In this document: piece after piece, positions 52,940 through 62,206 of the stretch
Layout of the letters: each line of letters starts with the position of its first letter
How positions within the stretch are numbered: position 1 is the first letter of the stretch
Assembly: GCF_029504655.1 (NCBI RefSeq)
Contig: NZ_JAQFIL010000001.1
Span: 7,288,001 to 7,352,000 of the forward strand
Direction: 5' to 3'
Length of the DNA: 64,000 nt
Source of the DNA: Catalinimonas alkaloidigena
GTDB taxonomy: Bacteria > Bacteroidota > Bacteroidia > Cytophagales > Cyclobacteriaceae
The notes under the pieces: model-generated
Told to the model about the DNA's origin: nothing
Databases searched by the model: none
The model's input: the letters and a program-made list of their open reading frames with translations, nothing else
Translations under genes and position numbers: made by a program

Positions 52940-55183
52940 ATGCGACTATTTAAACTTTTTTTCTTCTCCTTTTTTGCATTAGTATCTATAGCTTCAGCCA
53001 CCCATGCACAGGTGTTGAAGCCAGCTACATGGTCGGTAAAGCTTTCTCAGCCACAGGTAGCGGTAGGTGAAGAAGTAGACGTTATTTTTTCAGTAGATAT
53101 TCAGGAGGATTGGTATCTCTATTCTAATGATTTTGATCCTGATCTCGGACCTATGGTTACCGAAATTAATTTTGAGCCTAGGGAGGCTTACGAATTGGTA
53201 GGTAAAACCAGACCTATTGGTGCCAAGGAAAAATACGATGAAATTTTTGAAGGAGATTATACTTATTTCACTAAGAAAGCAGAGTTTCGTCAAACCATAA
53301 AAGTTACCGGCTCAGGTTTAGCGCAAATTAATGGAGACTATGCCTACCAGGTATGTAGCGATGTTACGGGGCAGTGTATTCCTTTTGATGATGAATTTGG
53401 TGTAGCAATCCAAGTAAAAAGTGAAGCAGAAGCTTCTAGTACTCCTTCTTCAAAGGGTGCCAAGGCAGAAACTTCCTCTGATGTAAAGGCGGAGCCTTCA
53501 GAGAAAATGGATGAAGAGGAAAACTCAGCGGCTGTAACAGAAAGTGAAAAAAAGGATAGTGCAAAAGCAGAAAACTCCGGTCAGCTAAGTCAGGAAGATC
53601 AACCTGAGCGCCTAGAAGATGCAGAAGCCGATCAGGAAATAGCACAGCCTGTACCCACTGCAGATTCAAATACAAGAGAGTCAAACACGCCCTATACTTT
53701 ACTTACTTTTTTCTTTGTTGCTTTTTTAGCTGGCTTAGCGGCTCTGCTAACTCCCTGTGTGTTCCCTATGATTCCAATGACAGTCTCATTTTTTACAGGT
53801 GGAGGCAATAAAGGAAAAGCGATCAGCAAAGCGGTCATTTATGGCTTGTCTATCATTATTATTTATACCCTGATAGGTACTATCGTATCTGTTGCCTTTG
53901 GACCTACTTTTGCCAACTGGCTGAGCACACATTGGCTCCCTAACCTGTTTTTCTTTGCGGTGTTTGTCATCTTTGCGCTGTCATTTTTCGGCCTGTTTGA
54001 GATTACTCTACCCAGTTCGTTTGTCAACAATGTAGACCGCCAGGCAGATAAAGGAGGCTACTATGGTATCTTCTTTATGGCTTTTACTTTAGTGTTGGTC
54101 TCTTTCTCCTGTACCGGCCCTATAGTAGGAAGTATACTGGTAGAATCCGCCGGAGGCGAGTTTGTAAAACCGGTATTGGGTATGCTGGGCTTTTCACTGG
54201 CCTTTGCTATTCCATTTGCGCTTTTTGCCGCCTTTCCTCAATGGCTCAGCAGCTTACCCAAATCAGGAGGTTGGTTAAACTCTGTTAAAGTGGTGCTTGG
54301 ATTTTTAGAATTAGCATTAGCGCTTAAATTCCTGAGTATCGCCGATCAGGTATACCATTGGAATATACTGGACCGGGAAATCTATTTGGCACTGTGGATT
54401 GTGATCTTTACGCTGATGGGATTTTATCTGCTGGGTAAGCTCAGGCTTCCGCATGACAGCCCGCTGGAATTTATCAGTGTTTCACGCTTGATGTTGGCTA
54501 TTGCTACTTTTTCTTTTGTTGTGTATCTGATCCCCGGTATGTTTGGTGCACCATTGAAAGCTTTAGCGGGTTATCTGCCTCCTATGCATACGCATGATTT
54601 TAACATGCCTTACCTGACTGGTCAGCAGCTTGAAACTTCATCAGGAGCAGTATTGGCGGAGAATACTAATGAGCAATGTGAAGCCCCGAAATATGCAGAT
54701 ATGCTGCATTTTCCTCACGGTATCAAAGGCTATTTTGATTATGAGCAGGCACTGGCTTGTGCTGAAGCTCAAAACAAGCCCTTGTTCATTGATTTTACGG
54801 GGCATGGCTGTGTTAATTGCCGGGAAATGGAAGCTCGTGTCTGGTCTGACCCCGAAGTCCTCAGAAGGCTAAAAGAAGATTATGTAGTGGTGGCGCTTTA
54901 TGTGGACGAAAAAACTGAGCTTCCTGAGTCAGAATGGTATACCTCGGAATATGATGATAAGGTGAAAAAAACAATTGGAAAACAGAATGCTGATTTTCAG
55001 ATTACCCGTTTTAATAATAATGCTCAACCCTATTATGTACTGCTGAACAATGACGGAGAGCTGCTCAAAGAGCCCAAAGCTTACGATCTGAGCATACAGA
55101 ACTTTATAGAGTTTTTGGACGAGGGCAAAGAGCGCTTTGCAGCAGGCAAAACGGTAGATGACTCCACTTTGGCAAAAAACTAA
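52940..55183 (+). CDS. dsbD: DsbD-like thiol:disulfide interchange protein
   Basis: A 747-residue membrane protein that carries reducing power from the cytoplasm to the periplasm for disulfide repair and cytochrome c maturation. A signal peptide (to about 24) precedes an N-terminal DsbD-alpha-like domain (about 25-155) with the redox pair near CSDVTGQC. An acidic Ser/Glu/Lys-rich linker spans about 160-250. Eight or so membrane helices follow, with cysteines in TPCVFPMIPMT and SFSCTGPIVG. The C-terminal thioredoxin domain has CVNC (Cys624, Cys627). The domain order is that of E. coli DsbD, with an unusually long linker. Confidence 0.92.
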   Translation: MRLFKLFFFSFFALVSIASATHAQVLKPATWSVKLSQPQVAVGEEVDVIFSVDIQEDWYLYSNDFDPDLGPMVTEINFEPREAYELVGKTRPIGAKEKYDEIFEGDYTYFTKKAEFRQTIKVTGSGLAQINGDYAYQVCSDVTGQCIPFDDEFGVAIQVKSEAEASSTPSSKGAKAETSSDVKAEPSEKMDEEENSAAVTESEKKDSAKAENSGQLSQEDQPERLEDAEADQEIAQPVPTADSNTRESNTPYTLLTFFFVAFLAGLAALLTPCVFPMIPMTVSFFTGGGNKGKAISKAVIYGLSIIIIYTLIGTIVSVAFGPTFANWLSTHWLPNLFFFAVFVIFALSFFGLFEITLPSSFVNNVDRQADKGGYYGIFFMAFTLVLVSFSCTGPIVGSILVESAGGEFVKPVLGMLGFSLAFAIPFALFAAFPQWLSSLPKSGGWLNSVKVVLGFLELALALKFLSIADQVYHWNILDREIYLALWIVIFTLMGFYLLGKLRLPHDSPLEFISVSRLMLAIATFSFVVYLIPGMFGAPLKALAGYLPPMHTHDFNMPYLTGQQLETSSGAVLAENTNEQCEAPKYADMLHFPHGIKGYFDYEQALACAEAQNKPLFIDFTGHGCVNCREMEARVWSDPEVLRRLKEDYVVVALYVDEKTELPESEWYTSEYDDKVKKTIGKQNADFQITRFNNNAQPYYVLLNNDGELLKEPKAYDLSIQNFIEFLDEGKERFAAGKTVDDSTLAKN

Positions 55184-55184
55184 T

Positions 55185-56309
55185 TTATTCAAGATAGGCT
55201 TTAGCTTCTTTTTCCACAGGGTAATACTGTGCAGAGGCTAAAGCCTTTTTATAAAAGGAGCGGGCAGCTTCGTATTTTTTTTCTTCATGGGCAATGCGTG
55301 CAAGTCCGGCATAGGCGTAGCTTCTGTAATTCTCCGCTTCATCGCTATCCAAATCCTGTGCATACTCAAGACTTTGTATGTAACTTTTTTCTGCGGCACC
55401 CCATCGCTGGTCACGCTTTTCTAACAGCATAGCGTCAAAGAGCTTGCCGGTCATTTTGTAGAAGTCACGATCACTGGCCAGTAACTGCTGTACGTGGAGG
55501 TTAAGATTACTAAATTGCTCGGAAGCAAGGGCTGCATCCAGAAAGTTGGTTACAAAAAACAAATTATCCGGGTACTTCCTGACTAGAATACGAGCATAGC
55601 GCAGTGCCTGTTCAGGCTTCTGCTCATATCTTAAGTAAATATGTGTAAGGTACTCAGCCGACTCCGGACTCATGAAAACAGATTCACGATAAGCTTTTTT
55701 CAATTGCTCTAAGCCAAGTTCTTTGTCCCCATCCCGAAAGAAAAGCATAAAGGGCTTGTAGATAGGGTGCATTTCTGGGTATTTGATCCGGTAGTAATTA
55801 TAAAGTCCACTGGAAAAATAAAATTCCGGATACTCTTTCTTAAGCTCAAAGCCATTCTTGAGGTAAGTGTAAGCATCCTGAGCCATGCCTACCGCTTTCA
55901 AATGGTTACCCTGATCATTCTCATACATAGCCAATAATCCAATAGATGCCATAGCAAAAAAATTAGCCTCAGGATGCATTTCATCTTCTTCCAGAATTTC
56001 TTCAGAAAGCGAAAGAACTTTTTCCAACTGGCCTTTCATTTCCTGAAATTCAGGACTGTTAAGGTTAACAGGAATATTGGCCGCCCTGATGGTCAGTGCC
56101 TTAAGCATAAAATAGGCAGGGTGGTTGGGTAGCTCCCGGCCTATCTCTTCATTTAACTGAGTTGCTGCTTCTACTTCAGTATTGTATATGTAATCCAGGC
56201 TATTTTTGATAGAAGCCAGGATCTCTTTATTTTCTGTGATGCTTGTCTGAGCCACAGCTTGGCTGCCTACGAACGACAATATCAACAGTATTCTAAAAAA
56301 AATATTCAT
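55185..56309 (-). CDS. Exported tetratricopeptide-like protein
   Basis: A 374-residue protein with a signal peptide (ILLILSFVGSQAVAQ) and helical repeats of TPR type, clearest near the C terminus (YRSYAYAGLARIAHEEKKYEAARSFYKKALA). No enzyme motif was seen. It probably acts as a scaffold in the periplasm or at the outer membrane. It is convergent with dsbD, one base apart, and divergent from the acyltransferase gene. Confidence 0.7.
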   Translation of the reverse strand: MNIFFRILLILSFVGSQAVAQTSITENKEILASIKNSLDYIYNTEVEAATQLNEEIGRELPNHPAYFMLKALTIRAANIPVNLNSPEFQEMKGQLEKVLSLSEEILEEDEMHPEANFFAMASIGLLAMYENDQGNHLKAVGMAQDAYTYLKNGFELKKEYPEFYFSSGLYNYYRIKYPEMHPIYKPFMLFFRDGDKELGLEQLKKAYRESVFMSPESAEYLTHIYLRYEQKPEQALRYARILVRKYPDNLFFVTNFLDAALASEQFSNLNLHVQQLLASDRDFYKMTGKLFDAMLLEKRDQRWGAAEKSYIQSLEYAQDLDSDEAENYRSYAYAGLARIAHEEKKYEAARSFYKKALASAQYYPVEKEAKAYLE

Positions 56310-56400
56310 ACCTCTGCTATCATTACGAAATGTTCACTATGTAACGAAATAACTTCCGGCAGGTTAAAGTTTAATTTGGTATTTATATTTTTGAGAAGGT

Positions 56401-57339
56401 ATGGAAAATCTTCGGTTCGTTTCCAAAAAAAATTCAGATCAATATCCTTTACAGGCAGAGAACTATCTTTATAATAGTAGCGCTTATCTTCAATTAAAAG
56501 CAAGTCGCTTTGCTTTTCTTTTTACGTTCTATGCCCTAAAAAAAAATATAGCAATAGCCAGAATCCATTTTTTTATAAAAGAAAGCAGGAGCGGAGAGAA
56601 AGAAGCTATTAGCTTACCCGAAAGTCCTTTTGGTTCATTGGAGTATCGTGGTGAATTGCGCAAAGAGAATTTGACTGAATTTATACACTATATTAAAGCA
56701 GAGTTATCAGCTGCAAAAGTTAAGCAAGTCTCAATCAAAGATTGTATAAATGCATACAGAGCTGGTTCCAACCTTGATTTGCAGGAGATATTGATACAAA
56801 ATAATTTTAAGGAAGAGTCGTCTCTAACGAATCACCATATAGCAGTGGACCCGCTTGCTTTGGAGCAGAAAATGCACAAAATGGAAAGAAAACGACTGAG
56901 GAAAGCCCGTAAAGCAGGATTTAGATTTAAGGAAGAACCACTTTCATCCCTCTCTTATTACTATCGTTTTTTGCAGGAATGCAGACAAGAGAAAGGGTGG
57001 CACCTCTCTATGTCATATGCTGATGCTTTGAAAAGCGTGCAGCAGTTGCCTGAAGCTTACCGTATCTTTGCCGTTTATCATGGAGATGAATGTATCGCTG
57101 CCTCCTTATCAGTAGTAGTAAATGAAAGAATATTGTACGATTTCTATCACGATGCTAAGGCAGCGTTTAAATCCTGGAGCCCGGTGGTATTCTTAGTAGA
57201 AGGCATTTATCAATATTGTCAGCAAAATGGACTCCGTCTGTTAGATTTGGGAACTTCGCAAAGCACTAGCCTACAGCTATTCAAGCAGCACTTGGGAGGA
57301 ATAGCTTCATACAAAAATACTTATCAACTTCAGTTATGA
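56401..57339 (+). CDS. FemAB/GNAT-like acyltransferase
   Basis: A 312-residue protein of the FemAB-like acyl-CoA N-acyltransferase fold. The C-terminal half shows the typical run RIFAVYHGDECIAASLSVVVNERILYDFYHDAKAAFKSWSPVVFLVEGIYQYCQQNGLRLLDLGTSQSTSLQLFKQHLGG, given here only as positions about 215-300 of the family pattern. A Lys/Arg-rich helix (MERKRLRKARKAG) sits at mid-protein. Such proteins add amino acids or acyl groups to cell-wall or glycan precursors; the substrate here is unknown. Its stop overlaps the start of the glycosyltransferase gene in an ATGA. Confidence 0.65.
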   Translation: MENLRFVSKKNSDQYPLQAENYLYNSSAYLQLKASRFAFLFTFYALKKNIAIARIHFFIKESRSGEKEAISLPESPFGSLEYRGELRKENLTEFIHYIKAELSAAKVKQVSIKDCINAYRAGSNLDLQEILIQNNFKEESSLTNHHIAVDPLALEQKMHKMERKRLRKARKAGFRFKEEPLSSLSYYYRFLQECRQEKGWHLSMSYADALKSVQQLPEAYRIFAVYHGDECIAASLSVVVNERILYDFYHDAKAAFKSWSPVVFLVEGIYQYCQQNGLRLLDLGTSQSTSLQLFKQHLGGIASYKNTYQLQL

Positions 57340-58292
57340 GCCAGCCTATTGTCTCCATCATATGCCTGTGCTATAACCATCAGGATTATGTGACGGCAAC
57401 CTTAGCTTCTGTCTGGCAGCAGGACTATAAAAATATAGAGGTGCTTATTGTAGACGATGGGAGCACCGACAAAAGTGTAGGAAGAATTCGGAGTTTCCTG
57501 GCTGCAAACCCTTGCCCCTATCCCTGCAAGACGCTTTTTATAGAAAGAAATATTGGCAATTGTGCCGCCTTTAATCGTGCCTGGCGTATGGCTAAAGGGA
57601 AATATGTAGTTGATCTGGCCACGGACGATATCATCTTACCAAAACGTATAAGCTCTCAGGTCAACTATTTTGAACAGCTCCCAGAAGCCTATGGTGTGGT
57701 GTTTACAGAGTCACAGTATATTGATGCGGAAGGTAATCTTTTAAAGTGCCATTTTGGTGAGAGATACAAGCACATTCGGCCTGTGCCTACTGGTGATATT
57801 TATAAAGAAGTAATAGCTCGCTATTTCATATCCTCACCTACGATGATGTACAAAAATGAGGTGTTGCATTATCTGAATGGCTATGATGAAGCGCTCGCCT
57901 ATGAAGATTTTGACTTTTGGGTGCGGTCAGCCAGAAAATACAAATATGATTACCTGGACGAATGTACCACGCTGGTCCGAAAGATCAACAAATCTATGTC
58001 AACTGGCTGGTACAAAATAGGAGACCGGCAACTGTATTCTACTTTTCAGGTGTGTCAAAAAGCAAAAAACTTGAATAGAACGCCTGATGACAGAGAAGCA
58101 TTGGCAAAACGAGTAAAATTTGAAATCAGGCAGGCTGTATTTTCAGACAATCGTAAGGAAGCGACTTTGTTCTTTGGACTGTTAAACGAAATATATGGCA
58201 TCAGAGGAGGCTACAAACTTCTTAAGTTACTGAACAGTTTGAACATAAGACTTCGGTGGCTCCGAAAACTATATATGTTTATACGATATTAG
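57336..58292 (+). CDS. Glycosyltransferase family 2
   Basis: A 318-residue GT-A-fold glycosyltransferase. It opens with VSIICLCYNHQDYVTATLASVWQQ, has the nucleotide-binding VDDGSTD at 39-45, a metal-type acidic segment DLATDD near 93-98, and the acceptor-side YDEALAYEDFDFWVR. There are no membrane helices. Coupling to the FemAB-like gene suggests joint action on a surface glycan or a small glycosylated product. Its last 14 bases overlap the convergent dioxygenase gene. Confidence 0.88.
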   Translation: MSQPIVSIICLCYNHQDYVTATLASVWQQDYKNIEVLIVDDGSTDKSVGRIRSFLAANPCPYPCKTLFIERNIGNCAAFNRAWRMAKGKYVVDLATDDIILPKRISSQVNYFEQLPEAYGVVFTESQYIDAEGNLLKCHFGERYKHIRPVPTGDIYKEVIARYFISSPTMMYKNEVLHYLNGYDEALAYEDFDFWVRSARKYKYDYLDECTTLVRKINKSMSTGWYKIGDRQLYSTFQVCQKAKNLNRTPDDREALAKRVKFEIRQAVFSDNRKEATLFFGLLNEIYGIRGGYKLLKLLNSLNIRLRWLRKLYMFIRY

Positions 58293-59076
58293 GGTTTTTA
58301 CGCCAAAAGCGCATTTCTAGTGAAATACGAGTTTTATTTACATTGAGGTTAGTAGCTCCTCCGTGCAGCAGATAAGGAGAAAAAATAAGTACCTGATTCA
58401 AGCCGGGGTTTGGTCTTATTATATTCAGAGGAATTTTGCTATCCGTTACAGCAGGCACATTGAACTGAATGCCGTTTACTTTAGCTCCTCCTATGGTTTT
58501 CTCTACCATCGCTTCGCTCCAGTAATGGCTTCCCGGCACCAGGCTGAGTGAGGAAAAATGGTTGCTTCCACAGATAGGAACATAAATGTTAATACAATCC
58601 TTATATTCTTCAAGCCATACATCTCGGTGTAAGGGGTTATTATCCTTGCTTTGTGGGCGGATAATCCTGAAATGAAATACCTTATCTCCATTGTATGGGT
58701 TAAGTGCCTGCACGGGGATGCCACAAAGTTCGGATATACGTTCTTCTAATCGCTGAATACTGACAGGGAACTCCTCTATCTGAAGCAGTTTGGCCTGATC
58801 AACCACCGCTAAATGTAAATCGTACTTGTTCTTAATGTAAAGGTGATAATCAGATAAAGGAGCTTTATCATGAATTTGAATTCCAATATTTCTTAAAAAT
58901 TTTTGAAATAGACTATGGACTCCTTCATAAAAAGAAGCATATCTTTCTCTAGAAAAAAAAGCATCTATATGATATCCCTCATGCTTCCAGTGAGTGTTAG
59001 CGGTAAGGTCATCACCTTGCTGCAACAGGGTGATAGCCTCGCCAAAAGATTTTTTGCCTTCTATTAAAGAATTCAT
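58279..59076 (-). CDS. Phytanoyl-CoA dioxygenase-like Fe(II)/2-oxoglutarate enzyme
   Basis: A 265-residue cupin-fold dioxygenase. The iron ligands His150 and Asp152 (HRDVW) and His238 (LLHGGATN) are visible, with Arg250 as the likely 2-oxoglutarate contact (TRISLEMRFWR), and SLVPGSHYWSE is the family's central motif. These enzymes hydroxylate lipids, amino acids or small products. It overlaps the end of the glycosyltransferase gene on the other strand. The three genes of this locus may share one product, which is inference from position. Confidence 0.8.
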   Translation of the reverse strand: MNSLIEGKKSFGEAITLLQQGDDLTANTHWKHEGYHIDAFFSRERYASFYEGVHSLFQKFLRNIGIQIHDKAPLSDYHLYIKNKYDLHLAVVDQAKLLQIEEFPVSIQRLEERISELCGIPVQALNPYNGDKVFHFRIIRPQSKDNNPLHRDVWLEEYKDCINIYVPICGSNHFSSLSLVPGSHYWSEAMVEKTIGGAKVNGIQFNVPAVTDSKIPLNIIRPNPGLNQVLIFSPYLLHGGATNLNVNKTRISLEMRFWRKNPNIV

Positions 59077-59192
59077 TTGCTTACGAACAAAAATGCTGAA
59101 GTAACACTAAGGATATTATATGAGTTTGTAAGTTAAAATCAATCTTCAGTATATCCCGCAGACAAATTTATTTTTACTTAACGAATTTCTCC

Positions 59193-59876
59193 ATGGATAC
59201 ACAAGGAATCTGGTACTTTGAGGATAAAAATTTCTCCAATTTTTTTTGTATGCCTAAAGTGAGGAAGATGGAGTATGAACTTGCTCAGAAAGAAAAGGGA
59301 TTTAATAAGGGAGATTTTGTCTATTTCATTGATGACCCATCCGATAATGTGTATCTGATCAAGCAAGGCAGAGTAAAGATCAGCACTTATGCCGATGACG
59401 GTAAAGAAATTGTCAAGACTATACTTAGTGCCGGAGAGGTCTTTGGAGAACTGGCGCTTACTGAAGAAATTAAAAGAAATGATTTTGCGCAGGTACTTGA
59501 TCCCAATACCATTATTTGTCCACTCACCATCAAGGATATGAAAAACCTGATGGCAGATGATCAGGAGCTTAGTTTTACTATATTCAAGATCATTGGGTTG
59601 AGAATGAGAAAGTTGGAGAGACGTATAGAGCTATTAATTTCTAAAGATGCTCGCACCCGAATTATTGAGTTTTTAAAAGATCTGGCAAGGGAAAAAGGTA
59701 AAAAAGTAGGCTTTGAGACTATGATCAAAAGCCATCTTAAACATCAGGATATTGCCAGCCTGACCGGTACTTCAAGACAGACCGTGACTACTATATTAAA
59801 CGAACTCAAAGAAAAAAATCTTATCAATTTTGACCGTAGAAAAATATTGATTAGAGATATTGATAAATTAGTATAA
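59193..59876 (+). CDS. Crp/Fnr-family transcription regulator
   Basis: A 227-residue regulator with an N-terminal cyclic-nucleotide-binding-type barrel (DNVYLIKQGRVKISTYADDGKEIVKTILSAGEVFGELAL), a long dimer helix (KIIGLRMRKLERRIELLI) and a C-terminal winged helix (HQDIASLTGTSRQTVTTILNELKEKNLI). The glycine-glutamate signature of the phosphate cassette is partly present (GEVFGELAL). There is no FNR-type cluster of cysteines, so a cAMP-like or unliganded mode is more likely than oxygen sensing. An internal ATG near 59250 is an alternative start. Confidence 0.9.
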   Translation: MDTQGIWYFEDKNFSNFFCMPKVRKMEYELAQKEKGFNKGDFVYFIDDPSDNVYLIKQGRVKISTYADDGKEIVKTILSAGEVFGELALTEEIKRNDFAQVLDPNTIICPLTIKDMKNLMADDQELSFTIFKIIGLRMRKLERRIELLISKDARTRIIEFLKDLAREKGKKVGFETMIKSHLKHQDIASLTGTSRQTVTTILNELKEKNLINFDRRKILIRDIDKLV

Positions 59877-59971
59877 ACGAAATCTTCAGCTTTGTGCTCA
59901 GTATTATTTTTGAGAGCTAAGAAAACTACACTGAAGAACAAACATTTTTTTAATACTTACTTTCTACAGGT

Positions 59972-60435
59972 ATGGAATTTTTTCAGGACGTAACTCGACA
60001 ATTATGGATACTTTTGGATGTATTTATTGCATGTCTGCTGGCTGGAGCTATCGGTTACGAAAGAGAAGTACGTAACAAGCCTGCTGGCTTCAGAACACAC
60101 ATGATAGTGGGAGGAGCGTCATCTTTGCTGGTAGGTCAGGTCTTGCCGGGGTCTCTATTGTTCAGTATAGACCGGAATTTAACGAGGTGCTGGATGTTGA
60201 CCCTATCCGCATTATTCAGGCCATTATTATTGGAATCAGTTTTATCGGAGCGGGTACGATCTTGAAAAGCCGTGATGAGAAGGATGTATCTTTTCTGACC
60301 ACATCAGCTACCATACTATTTTCATCAGGCATAGGTATTTGTGTGGCACTGCATCAGTACGTACTGGCTTTGGGGGTTACCTTATTGGTCGTGTTGATCA
60401 ATAATGTGTTTCGTATTTTGAAACCCAGAGGGTAA
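59972..60435 (+). pseudogene. MgtC/SapB-family membrane protein, frameshifted
   Basis: MgtC-type proteins are inner-membrane proteins linked to magnesium stress. The first frame gives LLDVFIACLLAGAIGYEREVRNKPAGFRTHMIVGGASSLLVG and then loses the pattern at about 60135-60143. One base appears to be missing, since the next frame reads GLAGVSIVQYRPEFNEVLDVDPIRIIQAIIIGISFIGAGTILK and on to the stop at 60435. Corrected length is about 154 residues, right for the short MgtC/SapB class. Both halves are well conserved, so a sequencing error or a recent mutation are both possible. Confidence 0.8.
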
Positions 60436-60441
60436 GGGGCC

Positions 60442-60473
60442 AAAAAAAGCCCGACAAAATACATTTGCCGGGC
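60442..60473 (-). terminator. Terminator of the RNase G/E gene
   Basis: GCCCG (60449-60453) and CGGGC (60469-60473) pair, and CAAAT/ATTTTG extend the stem. On the minus strand seven T follow. It lies between two convergent genes. Confidence 0.75.
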
Positions 60474-60499
60474 ACCCTATAGCTACTCAGATTTTAGAA

Positions 60500-62053
60500 T
60501 CAAGAAAGCTCTATTTGCTCTCCTGCTTTGTTATGAAAATGATAGTCTACCAGCCCTAATGAAGAATCTACCTCAAGCCGGACCCATCGTTTGTATTTAA
60601 AAAACCATTTTACCCTGCGGGAAATGATACCTCTGGTAAAGTAGGCATGCAGGAAAGGGTGAAGAGCAATCGTTAACTGTGGTTCATTTTGCTTAACCAA
60701 GATATACTCCAGGTTTTTTTCAATTTGGTCGGATACCAGAAGCGTAGGCGCTACTTTTCCTGTACCCCCACAAGTTGGACAGATTTCTTTGGTAATGATA
60801 TTGAGTTCAGGTCTTACCCTTTGTCGGGTAATCTGCATCAGTCCAAATTTTGTCAACGGCAGCACGGTGTTCTTGGCACGGTCTACCTTCATCTCTTCTT
60901 TCATCTTATCGAACACTGCCTTCTTATTTTCCTGCTTGCGCATGTCAATAAAGTCAATGACGATAATACCACCCATATCACGTAGCCTAAGCTGCCTGGC
61001 TATCTCCGAAACAGCTTGTAAATTGACATTGAGCGCAGTGGTTTCCTGGTCTTTTTCAGAATTAGATTTATTGCCACTATTGACATCAATTACATGAAGT
61101 GCTTCGGTATGTTCAATGATCAGGTAGCCTCCACCAGGAATACTGACTGACTGACCAAACAATGACTTAAGCTGCTTCTCAATACCAAAATTTTCAAAAA
61201 GCTTGGTTTTGCCATTGTAGTGTTTAACAATCTTTTCCTTAGCAGGAGCAATTGTTTTGATATACGTCTTTACCTCCTCATAAATTTCCTGATCATCAGT
61301 GACAATGCTGTCAAAGGATTCATTAAGCATGTCTCTGAGCAAAGAAGAGGCGCGACTCATCTCACCGATGATCTTGTCACGAGGCTTAGCCTTTTTTAAC
61401 TTTTTAACGCCTTCTGCCCAAACATTGACCAAATTGCGGAGGTCTCTGTCTAGCTCGGCTACTTCTTTACCTTCAGCTACAGTTCTGATAATGATGCCAA
61501 AGCCTTCAGGTTTGATAGAAGATATCAGTCGCATGAGCCTTTTTCTTTCATTTTTATTGGTGATCTTTTTTGAGATATTGACCACACTAGAAAATGGCAC
61601 GAGGATAAGATATCTTCCGGCGATAGACAACTCGCAGGATAGTCGCGGGCCCTTGGTTGAGATAGGTTCTTTTACAATTTGTACAAGCACTGCCTGATTC
61701 TTGTTAAGAACCTGATTGATTTTACCTAGTTTGTTAATGTCAGGCTCATTCTTGATTTTGCCTAACAGATGCGTATTATATTTATTGTTAAATGTGTTCT
61801 TGGTGAACTTATTTAATGTCTTTATCTGGGGTCCTAAATCAAGGTAATGCAGGAATGCGTCCTTCTCGTAACCTACATCAATGAAAGCTGCATTCAAACC
61901 GGGCACTACTTTTCTTACCGACCCAAGGTATATGTCACCAACAGTAAACTTATTAGCATCAACCTCGTGGTGAAATTCCACCAGGCTTCTCTCTTTTAAA
62001 AGGGCTATACGACATCCATCCTGAGTTGAATTGATGATTAATTCATTACTCAA
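60500..62053 (-). CDS. rng: Ribonuclease G/E
   Basis: A 517-residue endoribonuclease that matures rRNA and starts mRNA decay. The N terminus carries the S1-type domain (GDIYLGSVRKVVPGLNAAFIDVGYEKDAFLHYLD). The catalytic magnesium-binding acids are in LHVIDVNSG and IIVIDFIDM, and the CPTCGGTGKV zinc-link motif follows. It lacks the long C-terminal degradosome scaffold of E. coli RNase E, so it is nearer RNase G. It is the last of four minus-strand genes (HU, TPR, ribosomal peptide, rng) but a hairpin at 62150-62191 divides it from the gene before. Confidence 0.95.
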   Translation of the reverse strand: MSNELIINSTQDGCRIALLKERSLVEFHHEVDANKFTVGDIYLGSVRKVVPGLNAAFIDVGYEKDAFLHYLDLGPQIKTLNKFTKNTFNNKYNTHLLGKIKNEPDINKLGKINQVLNKNQAVLVQIVKEPISTKGPRLSCELSIAGRYLILVPFSSVVNISKKITNKNERKRLMRLISSIKPEGFGIIIRTVAEGKEVAELDRDLRNLVNVWAEGVKKLKKAKPRDKIIGEMSRASSLLRDMLNESFDSIVTDDQEIYEEVKTYIKTIAPAKEKIVKHYNGKTKLFENFGIEKQLKSLFGQSVSIPGGGYLIIEHTEALHVIDVNSGNKSNSEKDQETTALNVNLQAVSEIARQLRLRDMGGIIVIDFIDMRKQENKKAVFDKMKEEMKVDRAKNTVLPLTKFGLMQITRQRVRPELNIITKEICPTCGGTGKVAPTLLVSDQIEKNLEYILVKQNEPQLTIALHPFLHAYFTRGIISRRVKWFFKYKRWVRLEVDSSLGLVDYHFHNKAGEQIELS

Positions 62054-62149
62054 CGGATTCTCGTTTAATTGTTATAAAATAAATACAAAAAGCTACCAAG
62101 CAATAGGTAGCAAATTTGATGAAACATAAAAGCTAATGATAAGTACAAA

Positions 62150-62191
62150 CAGCCTATCCGTGAAAAAATATTATTAAACATGGATAGGCTG
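62150..62191 (-). terminator. Hairpin after the mS38/bS22-like gene
   Basis: CAGCCTATCC (62150-62159) and GGATAGGCTG (62182-62191) form a perfect ten-base stem with a 22-base loop. On the minus strand it follows the small ribosomal gene by 15 bases and is trailed by TTTGTACTT. It lies in the 153-base gap before rng. Confidence 0.6.
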
Positions 62192-62206
62192 ATTAGTAGC
62201 ATTTTA

